Below, in pieces: positions 17,903 through 31,054 of a stretch of 64,000 nt of DNA; position 1 is the first letter of the stretch; each line of letters starts with the position of its first letter. A program made the translations under genes and the position numbers. The DNA is from Rouxiella sp. S1S-2 (GTDB taxonomy: Bacteria; Pseudomonadota; Gammaproteobacteria; Enterobacterales; Enterobacteriaceae), in the NCBI RefSeq assembly GCF_009208105.1, contig NZ_WFKL01000001.1:1674001-1738000 (forward strand). Reading direction: 5' to 3'. The notes beneath the pieces are model-generated. The model was not told the origin of the DNA. It searched no databases and saw only the letters and a list, made by a program, of their open reading frames with translations.

Positions 17903-18577
17903 ATGGACTATACGCTCACGCGCTTAGACCCGAACGGTGAGAACGACCGTTACCCCCTGCAGAAACAAGAGACGGTTGCCGATCCTCTTGAGCAGGAAGT
18001 TAATCAAAGCGTGTATATGGGGAAACTCGAACACGCGTTGCATGACGTGGTGAACTGGGGTCGTAAAAACTCGCTTTGGCCATTTAACTTTGGTCTTTCA
18101 TGCTGCTATGTGGAAATGACGACCTCGTTTACCGCGGTGCATGACGTTGCGCGATTTGGTTCGGAAGTTATCCGTGCCTCACCGCGTCAGGCCGACTTTA
18201 TGGTGGTTGCCGGTACCTGCTTTACCAAAATGGCGCCGGTTATTCAGCGTCTTTATGACCAGATGCTTGAACCTAAATGGGTTATCTCCATGGGCGCCTG
18301 TGCCAACTCGGGCGGCATGTACGACATCTATTCCGTAGTGCAGGGCGTTGATAAGTTCTTGCCGGTCGACGTTTATATTCCTGGCTGCCCTCCGCGCCCT
18401 GAAGCTTACATGCAGGCACTGCTTCTGCTGCAGGAGTCGATTGGAAAAGAACGCCGTCCTCTCTCCTGGGTAGTCGGTGACCAAGGTGTTTATCGCGCCA
18501 ATATGCAGTCTGAAAAAGAGCGCAAACGCGCCGAGCGTATCGCCGTGACGAATTTGCGGACACCTGACGAGGTTTAA
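17903..18577 (+). CDS. nuoB: NuoB, complex I peripheral subunit carrying cluster N2
   Basis: Holds the terminal [4Fe-4S] cluster N2 that passes electrons to quinone. The 224-residue protein has the ligands Cys67-Cys68 (LSCCYVEM), Cys133 (GACANSGG) and Cys162 (PGCPPRPEA), the unusual tandem-cysteine pattern of this subunit. It begins [20 protein letters not shown] like its enterobacterial homologs and has the family length (E. coli 220 aa). A GAGG site precedes the ATG. The 117-nt gap to nuoCD is the largest in the operon after that of nuoB's own leader region. Confidence 0.97.
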   Translation: MDYTLTRLDPNGENDRYPLQKQETVADPLEQEVNQSVYMGKLEHALHDVVNWGRKNSLWPFNFGLSCCYVEMTTSFTAVHDVARFGSEVIRASPRQADFMVVAGTCFTKMAPVIQRLYDQMLEPKWVISMGACANSGGMYDIYSVVQGVDKFLPVDVYIPGCPPRPEAYMQALLLLQESIGKERRPLSWVVGDQGVYRANMQSEKERKRAERIAVTNLRTPDEV

Positions 18578-18694
18578 CACTGTTCGTCAAACCTGAGGGG
18601 CAACGCCGTCAGGAAATTATTATTTAAAAATGACGGTTACAGCCAGGTGTACTCCCCTTAGGCAACCATGACACATTTAGTGTGGTGAGAAAAT

Positions 18695-20494
18695 ATGACA
18701 GATTTAACGACGCAAGACCTCGCTCAGCCAGCATGGCAGACGCGCGATCATCTTGATGATCCCGTTATTGGCGAGCTGCGTAACCGTTTTGGGCCAGAGG
18801 CCTTTTCTGTTCAGCCGACCCGTACCGGTATCCCGGTGGTGTGGGTAAAACGCGAGCAGATACTGGAAGTTATTACCTTTTTACGCAAACAGCCTAAGCC
18901 TTACGTCATGCTTTATGACCTGCACGGCGTTGATGAGCGTTTACGTAACCACCGCGACGGTTTACCTGCCGCGGATTTTTCCGTTTTCTATCACCTGCTT
19001 TCTATTGAGCGCAACAGCGACATTATGCTTAAAGTGGCGCTGGCTGAAAACGACCTGCATTTGCCAACGCTGACCAAGGTATACCCGAATGCCAACTGGT
19101 ATGAGCGCGAAACCTGGGAAATGTTCGGTATTACCTTCGACGGCCACCCCCATCTGACGCGCATCATGATGCCTAAGACTTGGGAAGGGCACCCGCTGCG
19201 TAAAGATTATCCGGCGCGTGCGACCGAGTTTGACCCGTTCGAACTGACCAAACAGAAAGAAGATCTCGAAATGGAAGCGCTGACCTTCAAACCCGAAGAC
19301 TGGGGTATGAAGCGCGGTACCGAAAACGAAGATTTTATGTTCTTGAACCTCGGCCCTAACCACCCGTCTGCGCACGGTGCTTTCCGCATTGTGATGCAGC
19401 TTGACGGCGAAGAGATTGTCGATTGCGTTCCGGACATCGGTTACCACCACCGCGGTGCCGAAAAAATGGGCGAGCGCCAGTCATGGCACAGCTACATTCC
19501 TTACACCGACCGTATCGAATACCTCGGCGGCTGTGTTAACGAAATGCCTTACGTATTGGCGGTTGAAAAGCTGGCTGGTATCACCGTTGGCGATCGCGTT
19601 AACACCATCCGCGTCATGCTTTCCGAGCTGTTCCGTATCAACAGCCACTTGCTCTACATCTCGACCTTTATTCAAGACGTCGGCGCAATGACCCCGGTGT
19701 TCTTTGCCTTCACCGACCGTCAGAAAATTTATGACGTGGTTGAGGCAATCACTGGTTTTCGTATGCACCCGGCGTGGTTCCGCATTGGCGGCGTGGCGCA
19801 TGACCTGCCAAAAGGCTGGGAACGTCTGCTGCGCGACTTCCTGGAGTGGATGCCGAAACGTCTTGATTCCTATATGAAAACGGCGCTGAAAAACAGCATT
19901 CTGGTTGCGCGTTCCAAAGGCGTTGCCGCCTACAATGCAGAAGATGCATTGGCTTGGGGCACCACCGGTGCGGGTCTGCGCGCCACTGGCGTCGCGTTTG
20001 ATGTGCGTAAATGGCGTCCTTACTCCGGCTATGAAAACTTCGATTTTGAAGTGCCGGTCGGCGATGGCGTGAGCGACTCGTATTCGCGCGTGATGCTGAA
20101 AATGGAAGAGATGCGCCAGAGTCTGCGCATTCTGCAGCAGTGCCTGGATCACATGCCTGAAGGTCCGTTTAAAGCCGATCATCCACTGACGACGCCGCCG
20201 CCGAAAGAACGCACGTTGCAGCATATCGAAACCCTGATCACTCACTTCCTGCAGGTTTCGTGGGGGCCGGTAATGCCTGCCAACGAATCGTTCCAGATGA
20301 TCGAGGCAACGAAAGGGATCAACAGCTACTACCTGACGAGCGATGGCAGCACCATGAGCTATCGCACCCGCGTGCGTACGCCAAGCTTCCCGCACCTGCA
20401 GCAGATCCCGTCAGTTATCCGTGGCAGCCTGGTATCAGACCTTATCGTCTATCTGGGCAGTATTGATTTTGTAATGTCAGATGTGGACCGCTAA
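18695..20494 (+). CDS. nuoC: NuoCD, fused complex I subunit C/D
   Basis: A single 599-residue chain joining the NuoC (30-kDa) domain (about residues 1–175) and the NuoD (49-kDa) domain (about 210–599). This fusion is normal for Enterobacterales. NuoC landmarks are [18 protein letters not shown] and RKDYPA; NuoD landmarks are [31 protein letters not shown] and, at the C-terminus, [14 protein letters not shown] and DFVMSDVDR. The D part builds the quinone-binding pocket with NuoB. nuoE begins 2 nt after its stop, so translation is probably coupled. Confidence 0.97.
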   Translation: MTDLTTQDLAQPAWQTRDHLDDPVIGELRNRFGPEAFSVQPTRTGIPVVWVKREQILEVITFLRKQPKPYVMLYDLHGVDERLRNHRDGLPAADFSVFYHLLSIERNSDIMLKVALAENDLHLPTLTKVYPNANWYERETWEMFGITFDGHPHLTRIMMPKTWEGHPLRKDYPARATEFDPFELTKQKEDLEMEALTFKPEDWGMKRGTENEDFMFLNLGPNHPSAHGAFRIVMQLDGEEIVDCVPDIGYHHRGAEKMGERQSWHSYIPYTDRIEYLGGCVNEMPYVLAVEKLAGITVGDRVNTIRVMLSELFRINSHLLYISTFIQDVGAMTPVFFAFTDRQKIYDVVEAITGFRMHPAWFRIGGVAHDLPKGWERLLRDFLEWMPKRLDSYMKTALKNSILVARSKGVAAYNAEDALAWGTTGAGLRATGVAFDVRKWRPYSGYENFDFEVPVGDGVSDSYSRVMLKMEEMRQSLRILQQCLDHMPEGPFKADHPLTTPPPKERTLQHIETLITHFLQVSWGPVMPANESFQMIEATKGINSYYLTSDGSTMSYRTRVRTPSFPHLQQIPSVIRGSLVSDLIVYLGSIDFVMSDVDR

Positions 20495-20496
20495 CG

Positions 20497-21051
20497 ATGA
20501 CAGATCTTAATAAAGACTCAGAGCTTCAGTATATCAACGTGTCTGCACCTGCGGCCTTTGACGCGGCGCAGAACAAGCAGAAGTTTGAGCTGAGCGCGAC
20601 TGAACGTGACGCGATTGAACACGAAAAACATCACTATGAAGATGCCCGCGCGGTCTCGATTGAAGCACTGAAAATTGTGCAGAAAGAGCGTGGCTGGGTG
20701 CCTGATGGGGCTATTTATGCCATCGCGGAAATTCTGGCTATTCCGGCCAGCGACGTAGAAGGTGTGGCGACGTTTTATAGCCAAATCTTCCGCCAGCAGG
20801 TTGGGCGTCACGTGATTCGCTATTGCGACAGCGTTGTGTGCCACATCACCGGCTATCAGGGCATTCAGGCCGCGATTGAAGAGAAGCTGAATATTAAACC
20901 GGGTGAAACTACGCCGGACGGACGCTTCACTTTGCTGCCAACCTGCTGTCTGGGCAACTGTGATAAAAGCCCGACCATGATGATCGATGAAGACACGCAC
21001 AGCTACCTGAAACCAGAAGAAATCGGTCAGTTACTGGAGCGTTACTCATGA
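20497..21051 (+). CDS. nuoE: NuoE, complex I subunit with [2Fe-2S] cluster N1a
   Basis: 24-kDa subunit of the NADH dehydrogenase module. Cluster N1a ligands are Cys110, Cys115 (YCDSVVCHI), Cys151 and Cys155 (CCLGNCD), with spacing identical to E. coli NuoE. At 184 residues it is about 18 longer than E. coli (166 aa); the extra is a polar N-terminal tail before [14 protein letters not shown]. No better internal start exists, since there is no Met in the extension and the GTG at 20539 has no ribosome site. Its stop overlaps the nuoF start by 4 nt (ATGA). Confidence 0.96.
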   Translation: MTDLNKDSELQYINVSAPAAFDAAQNKQKFELSATERDAIEHEKHHYEDARAVSIEALKIVQKERGWVPDGAIYAIAEILAIPASDVEGVATFYSQIFRQQVGRHVIRYCDSVVCHITGYQGIQAAIEEKLNIKPGETTPDGRFTLLPTCCLGNCDKSPTMMIDEDTHSYLKPEEIGQLLERYS

Positions 21052-22412
21052 ATGTCTACGGTTACACGCCAAGAGAAATTATCCGTACGCCGGAAATGCA
21101 TCCGCTGACATGGCGCATGCGTGAAGACCAGCAGCCGGTCTGGATTGACGAATACCGCAGTAAAAACGGCTATGCCGGTGCAGAGAAAGCGCTTAAAACT
21201 TTGTCGCAGGACGAAATTGTCGCATTGGTAAAAGACTCCGGTCTGAAGGGGCGTGGCGGCGCAGGTTTCTCTACTGGTTTGAAGTGGAGCCTGATGCCGA
21301 AAGACGAATCCATGAACATCCGTTACCTGCTGTGTAACGCTGATGAAATGGAGCCGGGCACCTATAAAGACCGCCTGTTGATGGAGCAGATGCCTCACCA
21401 GCTGGTTGAAGGCATGTTGATCAGCGCCTTCGCACTGAAAGCCTACCGCGGCTACATCTTCCTGCGCGGTGAATACATCGAAGCCGCCGTAAACCTGCGT
21501 CGCGCCATCGAAGAGGCCCGAGCAGCCGGTTTGATTGGCAAAAATATTCTCGGTACCGGATTTGATTTCGAACTGATTGTTCACACCGGCGCGGGACGCT
21601 ATATCTGCGGTGAAGAGACGGCGCTGATTAACTCGCTGGAAGGCCGCCGCGCCAACCCGCGCTCCAAGCCGCCATTCCCGGCGTCTGTAGGTGCATGGGG
21701 CAAGCCGACCTGCGTGAACAACGTCGAAACGCTGTCTAACGTCCCGGCGATTTTGGCCAACGGCGTCGAGTGGTACAAAGGCATTTCAACCAGTGAAGAC
21801 ACCGGCACCAAGATGATGGGCTTCTCTGGTCGCGTTAAAAATCCGGGCGTGTGGGAGCTACCGTTTGGCACCACCGCACGCGAAATTCTTGAAGAGTACG
21901 CCGGCGGCATGCGCGACGGTCTGAAGTTTAAAGCCTGGCAGCCGGGTGGGGCAGGGACCGATTTCCTGACCGATCAGCATCTCGACCTGCCGATGGAATT
22001 TGCCAGCATTGGTAAAGCCGGAAGCCGTTTGGGTACCGCGCTGGCGATGGCCGTCGATCATGAAATTGGCATGGTTCCGTTGGTGCGCAATCTTGAAGAG
22101 TTCTTCTCGCGCGAGTCCTGCGGCTGGTGTACGCCATGCCGTGACGGTTTGCCGTGGAGCGTCAAGATCCTGCGCGCGCTGGAGCGCGGTGAAGGCCAGC
22201 CGGGAGACATTGAAACTCTCGAGCAGCTTTGCCGCCAGCTTGGCCCGGGTAAAACATTCTGCGCACACGCGCCGGGTGCCGTGGAGCCATTGCAGAGTGC
22301 GATTAAATATTTCCGGGAAGAATTTGAAGCAGGCATCGCCAAGCAACATTACAACAATGCGCGGGCAATTGGCGGCATACAGCCAAATAACCTGCTGAAA
22401 GCGCGTTGGTAA
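21048..22412 (+). CDS. nuoF: NuoF, NADH- and FMN-binding subunit of complex I
   Basis: Oxidises NADH and passes electrons through FMN to cluster N3. The 454-residue protein has GRGGAGF at residues 68–74 for FMN/NADH binding and [15 protein letters not shown] nearby. The N3 ligands are in [12 protein letters not shown] (about residues 356–367) and TFCAHAPGA (about 405). The N-terminus is a few residues longer than E. coli NuoF ([10 protein letters not shown] before [10 protein letters not shown]). It overlaps nuoE by 4 nt. A short TGCCCG/CGGGCA hairpin (22427–22445) lies before nuoG. Confidence 0.97.
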   Translation: MNVYGYTPREIIRTPEMHPLTWRMREDQQPVWIDEYRSKNGYAGAEKALKTLSQDEIVALVKDSGLKGRGGAGFSTGLKWSLMPKDESMNIRYLLCNADEMEPGTYKDRLLMEQMPHQLVEGMLISAFALKAYRGYIFLRGEYIEAAVNLRRAIEEARAAGLIGKNILGTGFDFELIVHTGAGRYICGEETALINSLEGRRANPRSKPPFPASVGAWGKPTCVNNVETLSNVPAILANGVEWYKGISTSEDTGTKMMGFSGRVKNPGVWELPFGTTAREILEEYAGGMRDGLKFKAWQPGGAGTDFLTDQHLDLPMEFASIGKAGSRLGTALAMAVDHEIGMVPLVRNLEEFFSRESCGWCTPCRDGLPWSVKILRALERGEGQPGDIETLEQLCRQLGPGKTFCAHAPGAVEPLQSAIKYFREEFEAGIAKQHYNNARAIGGIQPNNLLKARW

Positions 22413-22507
22413 GCCGCTAAAAACGATGCCCGAGAAACGCGGGCAACCCGGCCAGAATTTTTGATTAACGCCTGCCGAAAGGTGGGCCTTGTGGAAGCAT
22501 GCTGACT

Positions 22508-25234
22508 ATGGCTACGATTCATGTAGACGGCAAAGAATACGATGTAAACGGAGCGGACAACCTACTTCAGGCTTGCCTCTCTCTTGGCCTCGATATTCCT
22601 TATTTTTGCTGGCATCCGGCGCTGGGAAGCGTCGGCGCTTGCCGCCAATGTGCGGTTAAGCAATACCAAAACGCAGAAGATACGCGCGGCCGTTTGGTTA
22701 TGTCATGTATGACGCCTGCGTCTGATGGAACCTTTATTTCCATCGATGACGGAGAAGCCAAACAGTTCCGGGAAAGCGTCGTGGAATGGTTGATGACTAA
22801 CCACCCGCACGACTGCCCGGTGTGTGAGGAGGGCGGTAACTGTCACCTGCAAGATATGACAGTCATGACCGGCCACGCCACGCGTCGCTATCGTTTCTCC
22901 AAACGTACGCATCATAATCAGGATCTCGGCCCGTTCATTTCTCACGAGATGAACCGCTGTATCGCCTGTTATCGCTGCGTGCGTTACTACAAAGACTATG
23001 CTGACGGTACCGATCTTGGCGTTTATGGCGCGCACGACAACGTCTACTTTGGGCGCCCGGAAGACGGTCCGCTGGAAAGCGAATTCTCCGGTAACCTGGT
23101 AGAAGTTTGCCCGACCGGCGTGTTCACCGACAAAACACACTCAGAGCGTTACAACCGTAAATGGGACATGCAGTTTGCACCCAGCGTTTGCCAACAGTGC
23201 AGCGTCGGTTGTAATACCAGCCCGGGTGAGCGCTACGGTGAACTGCGTCGCATCGAAAACCGCTATAACGGCACCGTGAACCGCTACTTCTTGTGCGACC
23301 GCGGACGTTTTGGCTACGGCTACGTCAACGCCAAAGACCGTCCATCCAAACCGATGCAGCAGCGCGGCAGTGACTGGATTGCGCTCAACGCCGAGCAGGC
23401 GATGCAGGGCGCGGCGGACATTCTTCGTCAGTCGAGCAAAACTATCGGTATCGGCTCTCCGCGCGCCAGCCTCGAAAGCAACTTTGCGCTGCGGGAATTG
23501 GTCGGTGCTGAAAACTTCTATACCGGTATCAACGCGGCGGAGCAAAATCGTCTGGCGCTGATGCTGAACATCCTGAAAAACAGCGGGGTTCACACGCCGG
23601 CTCTGCACGACATTGAGTCCTATGACGCCGTGCTGATTCTGGGTGAAGATCTCACGCAAACTGGCGCACGCATTGCGTTGGCGGTTCGTCAGGCGGTCAA
23701 GGGTAAAGCCCGCGCCATGGCGGCGGCCCAGCGCGTTGCCGACTGGCAGATTGCCGCTATCCAGACCATCGGACAGCACGCCAAGCATCCTCTGTTTGTG
23801 ACCAACGTTGATAATACCCGTCTCGATGATATCGCGGCTCTGAACTACCGCGCACCGGTTGACGAGCAGGCACGTTTCGGTTTCGCCATTGCCCACGCTA
23901 TTGACGACGCGGCACCGGCGGTCACTGACATCGACGAAAGCCTCAACAAGAAAGTCGACATGATTGCGCAGGCATTAACTGGCGCAAGAAAACCGCTGAT
24001 CATTACCGGCACTAACGCCGGCAGCGACGCGATTATCTCTGCCGCAGCCAACGTGGCGAAAGCCCTGAAAGCGCGCGGTCTTGACGTCGGCATCACCTTC
24101 GTGGCCTCTTCTGCCAACAGCATCGGTCTGTCGATGATTGGCGGCGGCAACCTCGACGACGCGCTTGGCCTGCTTTCCAGCGGCGGCGCAGACAGCGCTA
24201 TCGTCATGGAAAACGACCTGTATCGTCAGGCACCTGAATCTGTCGTTGACGAGGCGCTTTCGAAGGTTCAAAACCTGCTGATCGTTGACCACCAGCGCAC
24301 CCGCATTATGGACAAGGCCAGCCTTATCCTTCCGGCCGCAAGTTTCGCTGAAAGCGACGGTACGTTGGTCAATCAGGAAGGCCGCGCACAGCGCTTCTTC
24401 CAGGTTTATGACCCGGCGTACTACGACAACAGCATCGTGATGCTTGAGAGCTGGCGCTGGATGCACTCGCTGCATTCCACCATCAACAGCCGTCACGTTG
24501 ACTGGACTCAGCTGGATCACGTCATTGAGGCCTGCGTTGCGGCTCTTCCGCAGTTAAAAGGTATGATTGACGCTGCGCCGGATGCTTCTTTCCGTATTCG
24601 TGGTCAGAAACTGGCGCGTTCACCGATTCGTTCAAGTGGACGTACCGCCATGCGCGCCAACATCAACGTGCACGAACCGCGTCAGCCGCAGGACAAAGAC
24701 ACCATGTTTGCCTTCTCGATGGAAGGTAACAACAGCCCTTACGCGAACCGTCAACAGGTGCCGTTTGCCTGGGCTCCGGGCTGGAACTCACCGCAGGCAT
24801 GGAATAAATTCCAGGCCGAAGTGGGCGGTAAACTGCGTCACGGCGATCCGGGTGTGCGTCTGATTGAAGCAGGCGAGGGCACTCTTGAGTACTTCAGTGA
24901 AATCCCTGCGGCCTTTGCTGCACAGGAAAATCACTGGCGCGTTGCCCCTTACTATCACCTGTTTGGTAGTGAAGAGATGTCTCAGCGTTCAAACGTTATC
25001 CAACAGCGTATGCCACAGCCTTACGTGATGGTTAACCCGGCCGATGCCGCTGCACTTGGCGTTAATCAGGGCACTCAGGTTGAATTCACCTGCGGTGGAC
25101 AAACTCTGACCTTGCCGGTTCGTCTGAGCGAGACCCTCCATAAAGGACAAGTTGGCCTGCCGCTGGGCCTGCCGGGAATTTCTCCGGTGCTGGTCGGCGC
25201 AACGGTTGAGAATCTGCGGGAGGCAACCCGATGA
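22508..25234 (+). CDS. nuoG: NuoG, large iron–sulfur subunit of complex I
   Basis: 75-kDa subunit of the NADH module. From the ATG at 22508 it has 908 residues, the E. coli length. The [2Fe-2S] N1b ligands Cys34, Cys45 and Cys48 are at their standard numbers, followed by Cys67. [12 protein letters not shown] and the His-ligated cluster follow, then [14 protein letters not shown]. The extra cluster N7 motif CQQCSVGC near residue 228 is retained. The C-terminal two thirds is a molybdopterin-oxidoreductase-like domain without cofactor. I chose 22508 over 22499 because GGAAG at 22493–22497 is 10 nt from the former but only 1 nt from the latter. It overlaps nuoH by 4 nt. Confidence 0.97.
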   Translation: MATIHVDGKEYDVNGADNLLQACLSLGLDIPYFCWHPALGSVGACRQCAVKQYQNAEDTRGRLVMSCMTPASDGTFISIDDGEAKQFRESVVEWLMTNHPHDCPVCEEGGNCHLQDMTVMTGHATRRYRFSKRTHHNQDLGPFISHEMNRCIACYRCVRYYKDYADGTDLGVYGAHDNVYFGRPEDGPLESEFSGNLVEVCPTGVFTDKTHSERYNRKWDMQFAPSVCQQCSVGCNTSPGERYGELRRIENRYNGTVNRYFLCDRGRFGYGYVNAKDRPSKPMQQRGSDWIALNAEQAMQGAADILRQSSKTIGIGSPRASLESNFALRELVGAENFYTGINAAEQNRLALMLNILKNSGVHTPALHDIESYDAVLILGEDLTQTGARIALAVRQAVKGKARAMAAAQRVADWQIAAIQTIGQHAKHPLFVTNVDNTRLDDIAALNYRAPVDEQARFGFAIAHAIDDAAPAVTDIDESLNKKVDMIAQALTGARKPLIITGTNAGSDAIISAAANVAKALKARGLDVGITFVASSANSIGLSMIGGGNLDDALGLLSSGGADSAIVMENDLYRQAPESVVDEALSKVQNLLIVDHQRTRIMDKASLILPAASFAESDGTLVNQEGRAQRFFQVYDPAYYDNSIVMLESWRWMHSLHSTINSRHVDWTQLDHVIEACVAALPQLKGMIDAAPDASFRIRGQKLARSPIRSSGRTAMRANINVHEPRQPQDKDTMFAFSMEGNNSPYANRQQVPFAWAPGWNSPQAWNKFQAEVGGKLRHGDPGVRLIEAGEGTLEYFSEIPAAFAAQENHWRVAPYYHLFGSEEMSQRSNVIQQRMPQPYVMVNPADAAALGVNQGTQVEFTCGGQTLTLPVRLSETLHKGQVGLPLGLPGISPVLVGATVENLREATR

Positions 25235-26208
25235 GTTGGTTTACACCAGAAGTTATCGACACCATTATCGCCGTGGTTAAAGCGGTGGTGATCCTGTTGG
25301 TCGTCGTCACCTGCGGAGCCTTTATGAGCTTCGCGGAACGCCGCCTGCTGGGCCTGTTCCAGAACCGATACGGACCTAACCGTGTCGGCTGGGGCGGCTC
25401 GCTGCAGCTGGTTGCCGACATGATCAAAATGTTCTTTAAAGAAGACTGGGCGCCAAAGTTCTCTGACCGCGCCATCTTTACGCTGGCGCCGATGATTGCT
25501 TTTAGCTCGATGCTGATGGCGTTTGCGATTGTACCGGTTGCACCGACCTGGTACGGCGCCAACCTCAATATCGGTATTCTGTTCTTCTTGATGATGGCGG
25601 GTTTAACGGTTTACGCCGTGCTGTTTGCCGGTTGGTCAAGCAACAACAAATACTCCCTGCTGGGCGCAATGCGCGCCTCGGCACAGACGCTGAGCTATGA
25701 AGTGTTCCTCGGCCTGTCGCTGATGGGGGTCGTTGCACAAGCGGGCTCGTTTAATCTGCAGGACATCGTGCATGCCCAAGAGCACATGTGGAATATCATT
25801 CCGCAGTTCTTTGGCTTCCTGACCTTTGCCATTGCCGGTATCGCCGTGTGTCACCGCCATCCGTTTGACCAGCCAGAAGCAGAGCAGGAGCTGGCCGATG
25901 GTTACCACATCGAATATTCCGGCATGAAGTTCGGTCTGTTCTTCGTCGGTGAATACATTGGTATCGTCACCGTATCTGCACTGATAGTTACGCTGTTCTT
26001 CGGGGGCTGGCAGGGGCCATTCTTGCCACCGTTCATCTGGTTTGCGTTGAAAACCGCTTTCTTCATGGTGATGTTCATTTTGCTACGAGCCGCTTTACCT
26101 CGTCCTCGCTACGACCAGGTGATGTCATTTGGCTGGCGTATTTGCCTGCCGCTGACTTTGCTGAATCTGCTGGGCACCGCGGCCGTCATTTTGTACAACG
26201 CAAATTAA
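25231..26208 (+). CDS. nuoH: NuoH, complex I membrane subunit H
   Basis: The membrane subunit that forms the entrance and floor of the quinone chamber with NuoB and NuoCD. The 325-residue protein equals E. coli in length and has eight predicted membrane helices. Conserved matrix-side loops include [20 protein letters not shown] and the acidic loop with [20 protein letters not shown]. It starts inside the nuoG stop (ATGA overlap). The 3' end is 19 nt before nuoI. Confidence 0.97.
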   Translation: MSWFTPEVIDTIIAVVKAVVILLVVVTCGAFMSFAERRLLGLFQNRYGPNRVGWGGSLQLVADMIKMFFKEDWAPKFSDRAIFTLAPMIAFSSMLMAFAIVPVAPTWYGANLNIGILFFLMMAGLTVYAVLFAGWSSNNKYSLLGAMRASAQTLSYEVFLGLSLMGVVAQAGSFNLQDIVHAQEHMWNIIPQFFGFLTFAIAGIAVCHRHPFDQPEAEQELADGYHIEYSGMKFGLFFVGEYIGIVTVSALIVTLFFGGWQGPFLPPFIWFALKTAFFMVMFILLRAALPRPRYDQVMSFGWRICLPLTLLNLLGTAAVILYNAN

Positions 26209-26227
26209 TTTAAGGGGTGATTGAACC

Positions 26228-26770
26228 ATGACATTGAAAGAACTAGTGGTTGGTTTCGGCACCCAGGTTCGCAGTTTGTGGCTGATAGGTATGCATACCT
26301 TCGCCAAACGCGAAACCTTGATGTACCCGGAAGAACCTGTATATCTGCCGCCTCGTTACCGTGGTCGCATTGTGTTGACGCGCGATCCTGATGGAGACGA
26401 GCGCTGCGTAGCCTGTAACCTTTGCGCGGTAGCCTGTCCCGTAGGCTGTATTTCACTACAGAAAGCCGAGATGAAAGACGGTCGTTGGTATCCGGAGTTT
26501 TTCCGTATCAACTTCTCGCGCTGCATCTTCTGCGGACTCTGTGAAGAAGCCTGCCCAACGACGGCAATTCAGCTGACGCCGGACTTCGAGTTGGGTGAGT
26601 TCAAACGCCAGGATCTGGTGTATGAGAAAGAAGACTTGTTGATCTCTGGACCCGGTAAGTATCCGGAATATAACTTTTACCGGATGGCCGGTATGGCAGT
26701 TGACGGCAAAGCGAAAGGCGAAGCCGAGAACGAAGCCAAGCCGATCAACGTCAAAGGTCTCATGCCTTAA
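26228..26770 (+). CDS. nuoI: NuoI, ferredoxin-like subunit with clusters N6a and N6b
   Basis: A 180-residue peripheral-arm subunit that bridges NuoG to NuoB. Two [4Fe-4S] ferredoxin motifs are intact: Cys60, 63, 66, 70 ([15 protein letters not shown]) and Cys99, 102, 105, 109 ([12 protein letters not shown]). The length is the same as in E. coli. AAGGGGTGATT provides the ribosome site. nuoJ follows after 12 nt. Confidence 0.97.
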   Translation: MTLKELVVGFGTQVRSLWLIGMHTFAKRETLMYPEEPVYLPPRYRGRIVLTRDPDGDERCVACNLCAVACPVGCISLQKAEMKDGRWYPEFFRINFSRCIFCGLCEEACPTTAIQLTPDFELGEFKRQDLVYEKEDLLISGPGKYPEYNFYRMAGMAVDGKAKGEAENEAKPINVKGLMP

Positions 26771-26782
26771 GGAGCCGCGAGC

Positions 26783-27346
26783 ATGGAATTTGCATTTTAC
26801 ACTGCAGCCCTGGTGGCCGTGTTGGCGACGTTGCGAACAATCACGCACACCAACCCGGTTCACGCGCTGCTGTACCTGATCATTTCACTGCTGGCTATCG
26901 CCGCCGTGTTCTTCTCGCTCGGCGCATACTTCGCCGCAGCGCTGGAAATCATCGTCTACGCCGGTGCCATTATGGTGCTGTTCGTGTTCGTGGTGATGAT
27001 GCTGAACCTAGGCAGCGTGCAGGAACAAGAGCGCGCCTGGCTGAAACCTTCGACCTGGATTGGGCCTTCGATTCTGGCCGTGGTTCTGCTGGTGGTGATG
27101 ATTGCTTCAATCACCGGCCTGCACGATCAGGGCATCAAAGGAACAATGGTTGACGCGAAAGCGGTAGGCATTGCGCTGTTCGGTCCTTACGTACTGGCGG
27201 TAGAGCTGGCATCAATGCTGCTGCTGGCCGGTTTGGTGGTGGCCTTCCACATCGGACGTGAACACAAGCCGGGCGAAGTGCTCGGCAACGCATCCGCTGC
27301 GCCGGTCAAAGAGATGGCAAAAAGAAAAACGGAGGAGAGAGCATGA
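26783..27346 (+). CDS. nuoJ: NuoJ, complex I membrane subunit J
   Basis: A 187-residue membrane subunit with five helices. The conserved third helix [20 protein letters not shown] (starting near residue 54) is the pi-bulge helix thought to switch during proton pumping. The cytoplasmic tail after residue 165 is charged and variable. A GGAG site precedes the ATG, and the stop overlaps nuoK by 4 nt. Confidence 0.97.
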   Translation: MEFAFYTAALVAVLATLRTITHTNPVHALLYLIISLLAIAAVFFSLGAYFAAALEIIVYAGAIMVLFVFVVMMLNLGSVQEQERAWLKPSTWIGPSILAVVLLVVMIASITGLHDQGIKGTMVDAKAVGIALFGPYVLAVELASMLLLAGLVVAFHIGREHKPGEVLGNASAAPVKEMAKRKTEERA

Positions 27347-27641
27347 TCCCTCTACAGCATGGCCTGATCTTGGCCGCAATCCTGTTCGTGTTGGGACTGA
27401 CCGGGTTACTGGTACGACGTAACCTGTTGTTTATGTTGATCAGCCTTGAAGTGATGATCAACGCGGCGGCGCTGGCCTTTATTGTGGCCGGCAGCTATTG
27501 GGGACAGGCAGACGGACAGGTGATGTACATACTGGCTATCAGCCTGGCGGCAGCGGAAGCCAGCATCGGCTTGGCCTTACTGCTGCAACTCTATCGTCGT
27601 CGTCATACCCTGAATATCGACACTGTCAGTGAGATGCGCGG

Positions 27642-27645
<4 letters not shown>
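27343..27645 (+). CDS. nuoK: NuoK, complex I membrane subunit K
   Basis: A 100-residue subunit of three membrane helices, identical in length to E. coli NuoK. The two conserved glutamates of the proton path are in [13 protein letters not shown] (about residue 36) and [13 protein letters not shown] (about 72). Translationally coupled by ATGA overlaps at both ends, to nuoJ and nuoL. Confidence 0.97.
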
Positions 27646-29489
<1,844 letters not shown>

Positions 29490-29518
29490 CATAGTAAAAA
29501 CATAGGGACCTATACGCC

Positions 29519-31048
29519 ATGCTATTACCTTGGCTAATTCTTATCCCCTTTATTGGCGGACTGCTGTCTTGGCAGACTGAGCGCTTCGGAAGCAAAGTAC
29601 CGCGCTGGATAGCTCTTATCGCGATGGGGCTGACTTTGGCACTTTCCCTGCAACTCTGGTTGCAGGGGGGTTATTCATTAACCGCACCCGTGGGTATTCC
29701 TCAATGGCAGTCAGAGTTTTCTCTGCCGTGGATCCCGCGCTTTGGCATTGAATTCCATCTGGCTCTTGATGGTCTTTCGCTGCTGATGGTTGTGCTGACC
29801 GGCCTGCTCGGTTTGCTGGCTATTCTCTGTTCGTGGCGCGAAATCCAGAAGTATCAGGGGTTCTTCCACCTGAACCTGCTGTGGATCCTCGGCGGCGTGA
29901 TCGGCGTGTTCCTGTCCATCGACCTGTTCCTGTTCTTCTTCTTCTGGGAGATGATGCTGGTTCCGATGTACTTCCTGATTGCGCTTTGGGGTCATAAAGC
30001 GTCTGACGGTAAAACGCGCATCAGCGCAGCAACCAAATTCTTCATCTATACCCAGTCCAGTGGTCTGGTGATGTTGATTGCGATTTTGGGACTGGTGTTT
30101 GTGCACTACAACGCGACTGGCGTGTGGACCTTCAGCTATGAGCAACTGCTGAAAACGCCAATGTCGGAACACGTTGAGTACCTGCTGATGCTGGGCTTCT
30201 TCATTGCCTTCGCGGTGAAAATGCCGGTCGTGCCGTTGCACGGTTGGTTGCCGGATGCACATAGCCAGGCACCTACCGCGGGTTCGGTTGACCTGGCAGG
30301 CATCTTGCTGAAAACCGCGGCCTACGGCATGTTGCGCTTCTGCCTGCCGCTGTTCCCACATGCTTCACACGAGTTTGCCCCGATCGCGATGTGGCTGGGT
30401 GTGATTGGTATCTTCTACGGCGCCTGGATGGCGTTCGCACAGACTGATATCAAACGCCTTATTGCTTACACCAGCGTGTCACACATGGGCTTTGTTCTGA
30501 TTGCCATTTACACCGGCAGCCAGCTTGCCTACCAAGGTGCAGTGATCCAGATGATCGCACACGGGCTTTCCGCAGCCGGTATGTTCATTATCTGTGGTCA
30601 GATTTACGAACGCCTGCATACTCGTGACATGCGCCTGATGGGCGGCCTGTGGGGGCGCATCAAATACCTGCCTGCGCTGTCGCTGTTCTTCGCGGTGGCA
30701 ACGCTGGGTATGCCGGGTACCGGTAACTTTGTGGGTGAATTCATGATCCTGTTCGGCAGCTTCCCAATTGTGCCGGTGATCACTGTGATTTCGACCTTCG
30801 GCCTGGTATTTGCCTCGGTTTATTCGCTGGTTATGATGCAGCGTGCATACTACGGCGCGCCTAAGTCGGACCAACCCTTGCAGGGTATGACGGGGCGTGA
30901 GCTCTCAATCATCCTGCTGCTGGTCGTGTTGCTGGTGCTGCTCGGGGTTTACCCGCAGCCAATCCTCGATACCTCACACGCAGCGATGAGCAATATTCAG
31001 CACTGGTACGGGTCATCAGTTTCATCAATTTCAACGACAAGGCCGTAA
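29519..31048 (+). CDS. nuoM: NuoM, antiporter-like subunit of complex I
   Basis: The second proton-pumping subunit. The 509 residues match E. coli exactly. Conserved pieces include the FFWEMMLVPMYFLIALWG segment with the key Glu near residue 144, KMPVVPLHGWLPDAHSQAPT with the channel Lys, and LAGILLKTAAYGMLRF. A GGGACC element precedes the ATG, 29 nt after the nuoL stop. Confidence 0.97.
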   Translation: MLLPWLILIPFIGGLLSWQTERFGSKVPRWIALIAMGLTLALSLQLWLQGGYSLTAPVGIPQWQSEFSLPWIPRFGIEFHLALDGLSLLMVVLTGLLGLLAILCSWREIQKYQGFFHLNLLWILGGVIGVFLSIDLFLFFFFWEMMLVPMYFLIALWGHKASDGKTRISAATKFFIYTQSSGLVMLIAILGLVFVHYNATGVWTFSYEQLLKTPMSEHVEYLLMLGFFIAFAVKMPVVPLHGWLPDAHSQAPTAGSVDLAGILLKTAAYGMLRFCLPLFPHASHEFAPIAMWLGVIGIFYGAWMAFAQTDIKRLIAYTSVSHMGFVLIAIYTGSQLAYQGAVIQMIAHGLSAAGMFIICGQIYERLHTRDMRLMGGLWGRIKYLPALSLFFAVATLGMPGTGNFVGEFMILFGSFPIVPVITVISTFGLVFASVYSLVMMQRAYYGAPKSDQPLQGMTGRELSIILLLVVLLVLLGVYPQPILDTSHAAMSNIQHWYGSSVSSISTTRP

Positions 31049-31054
31049 TTCGCC

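Noticed and set aside
19481..20395. 304-codon open frame antisense to nuoCD
   Set aside because: Shadow of a highly conserved gene; composition is His/Arg/Gln-rich without a recognisable fold or start signal.
22499..22507. ATG start for NuoG at 22499
   Set aside because: The GGAAG site would be only 1 nt away; the ATG at 22508 gives correct spacing and standard cysteine numbering.
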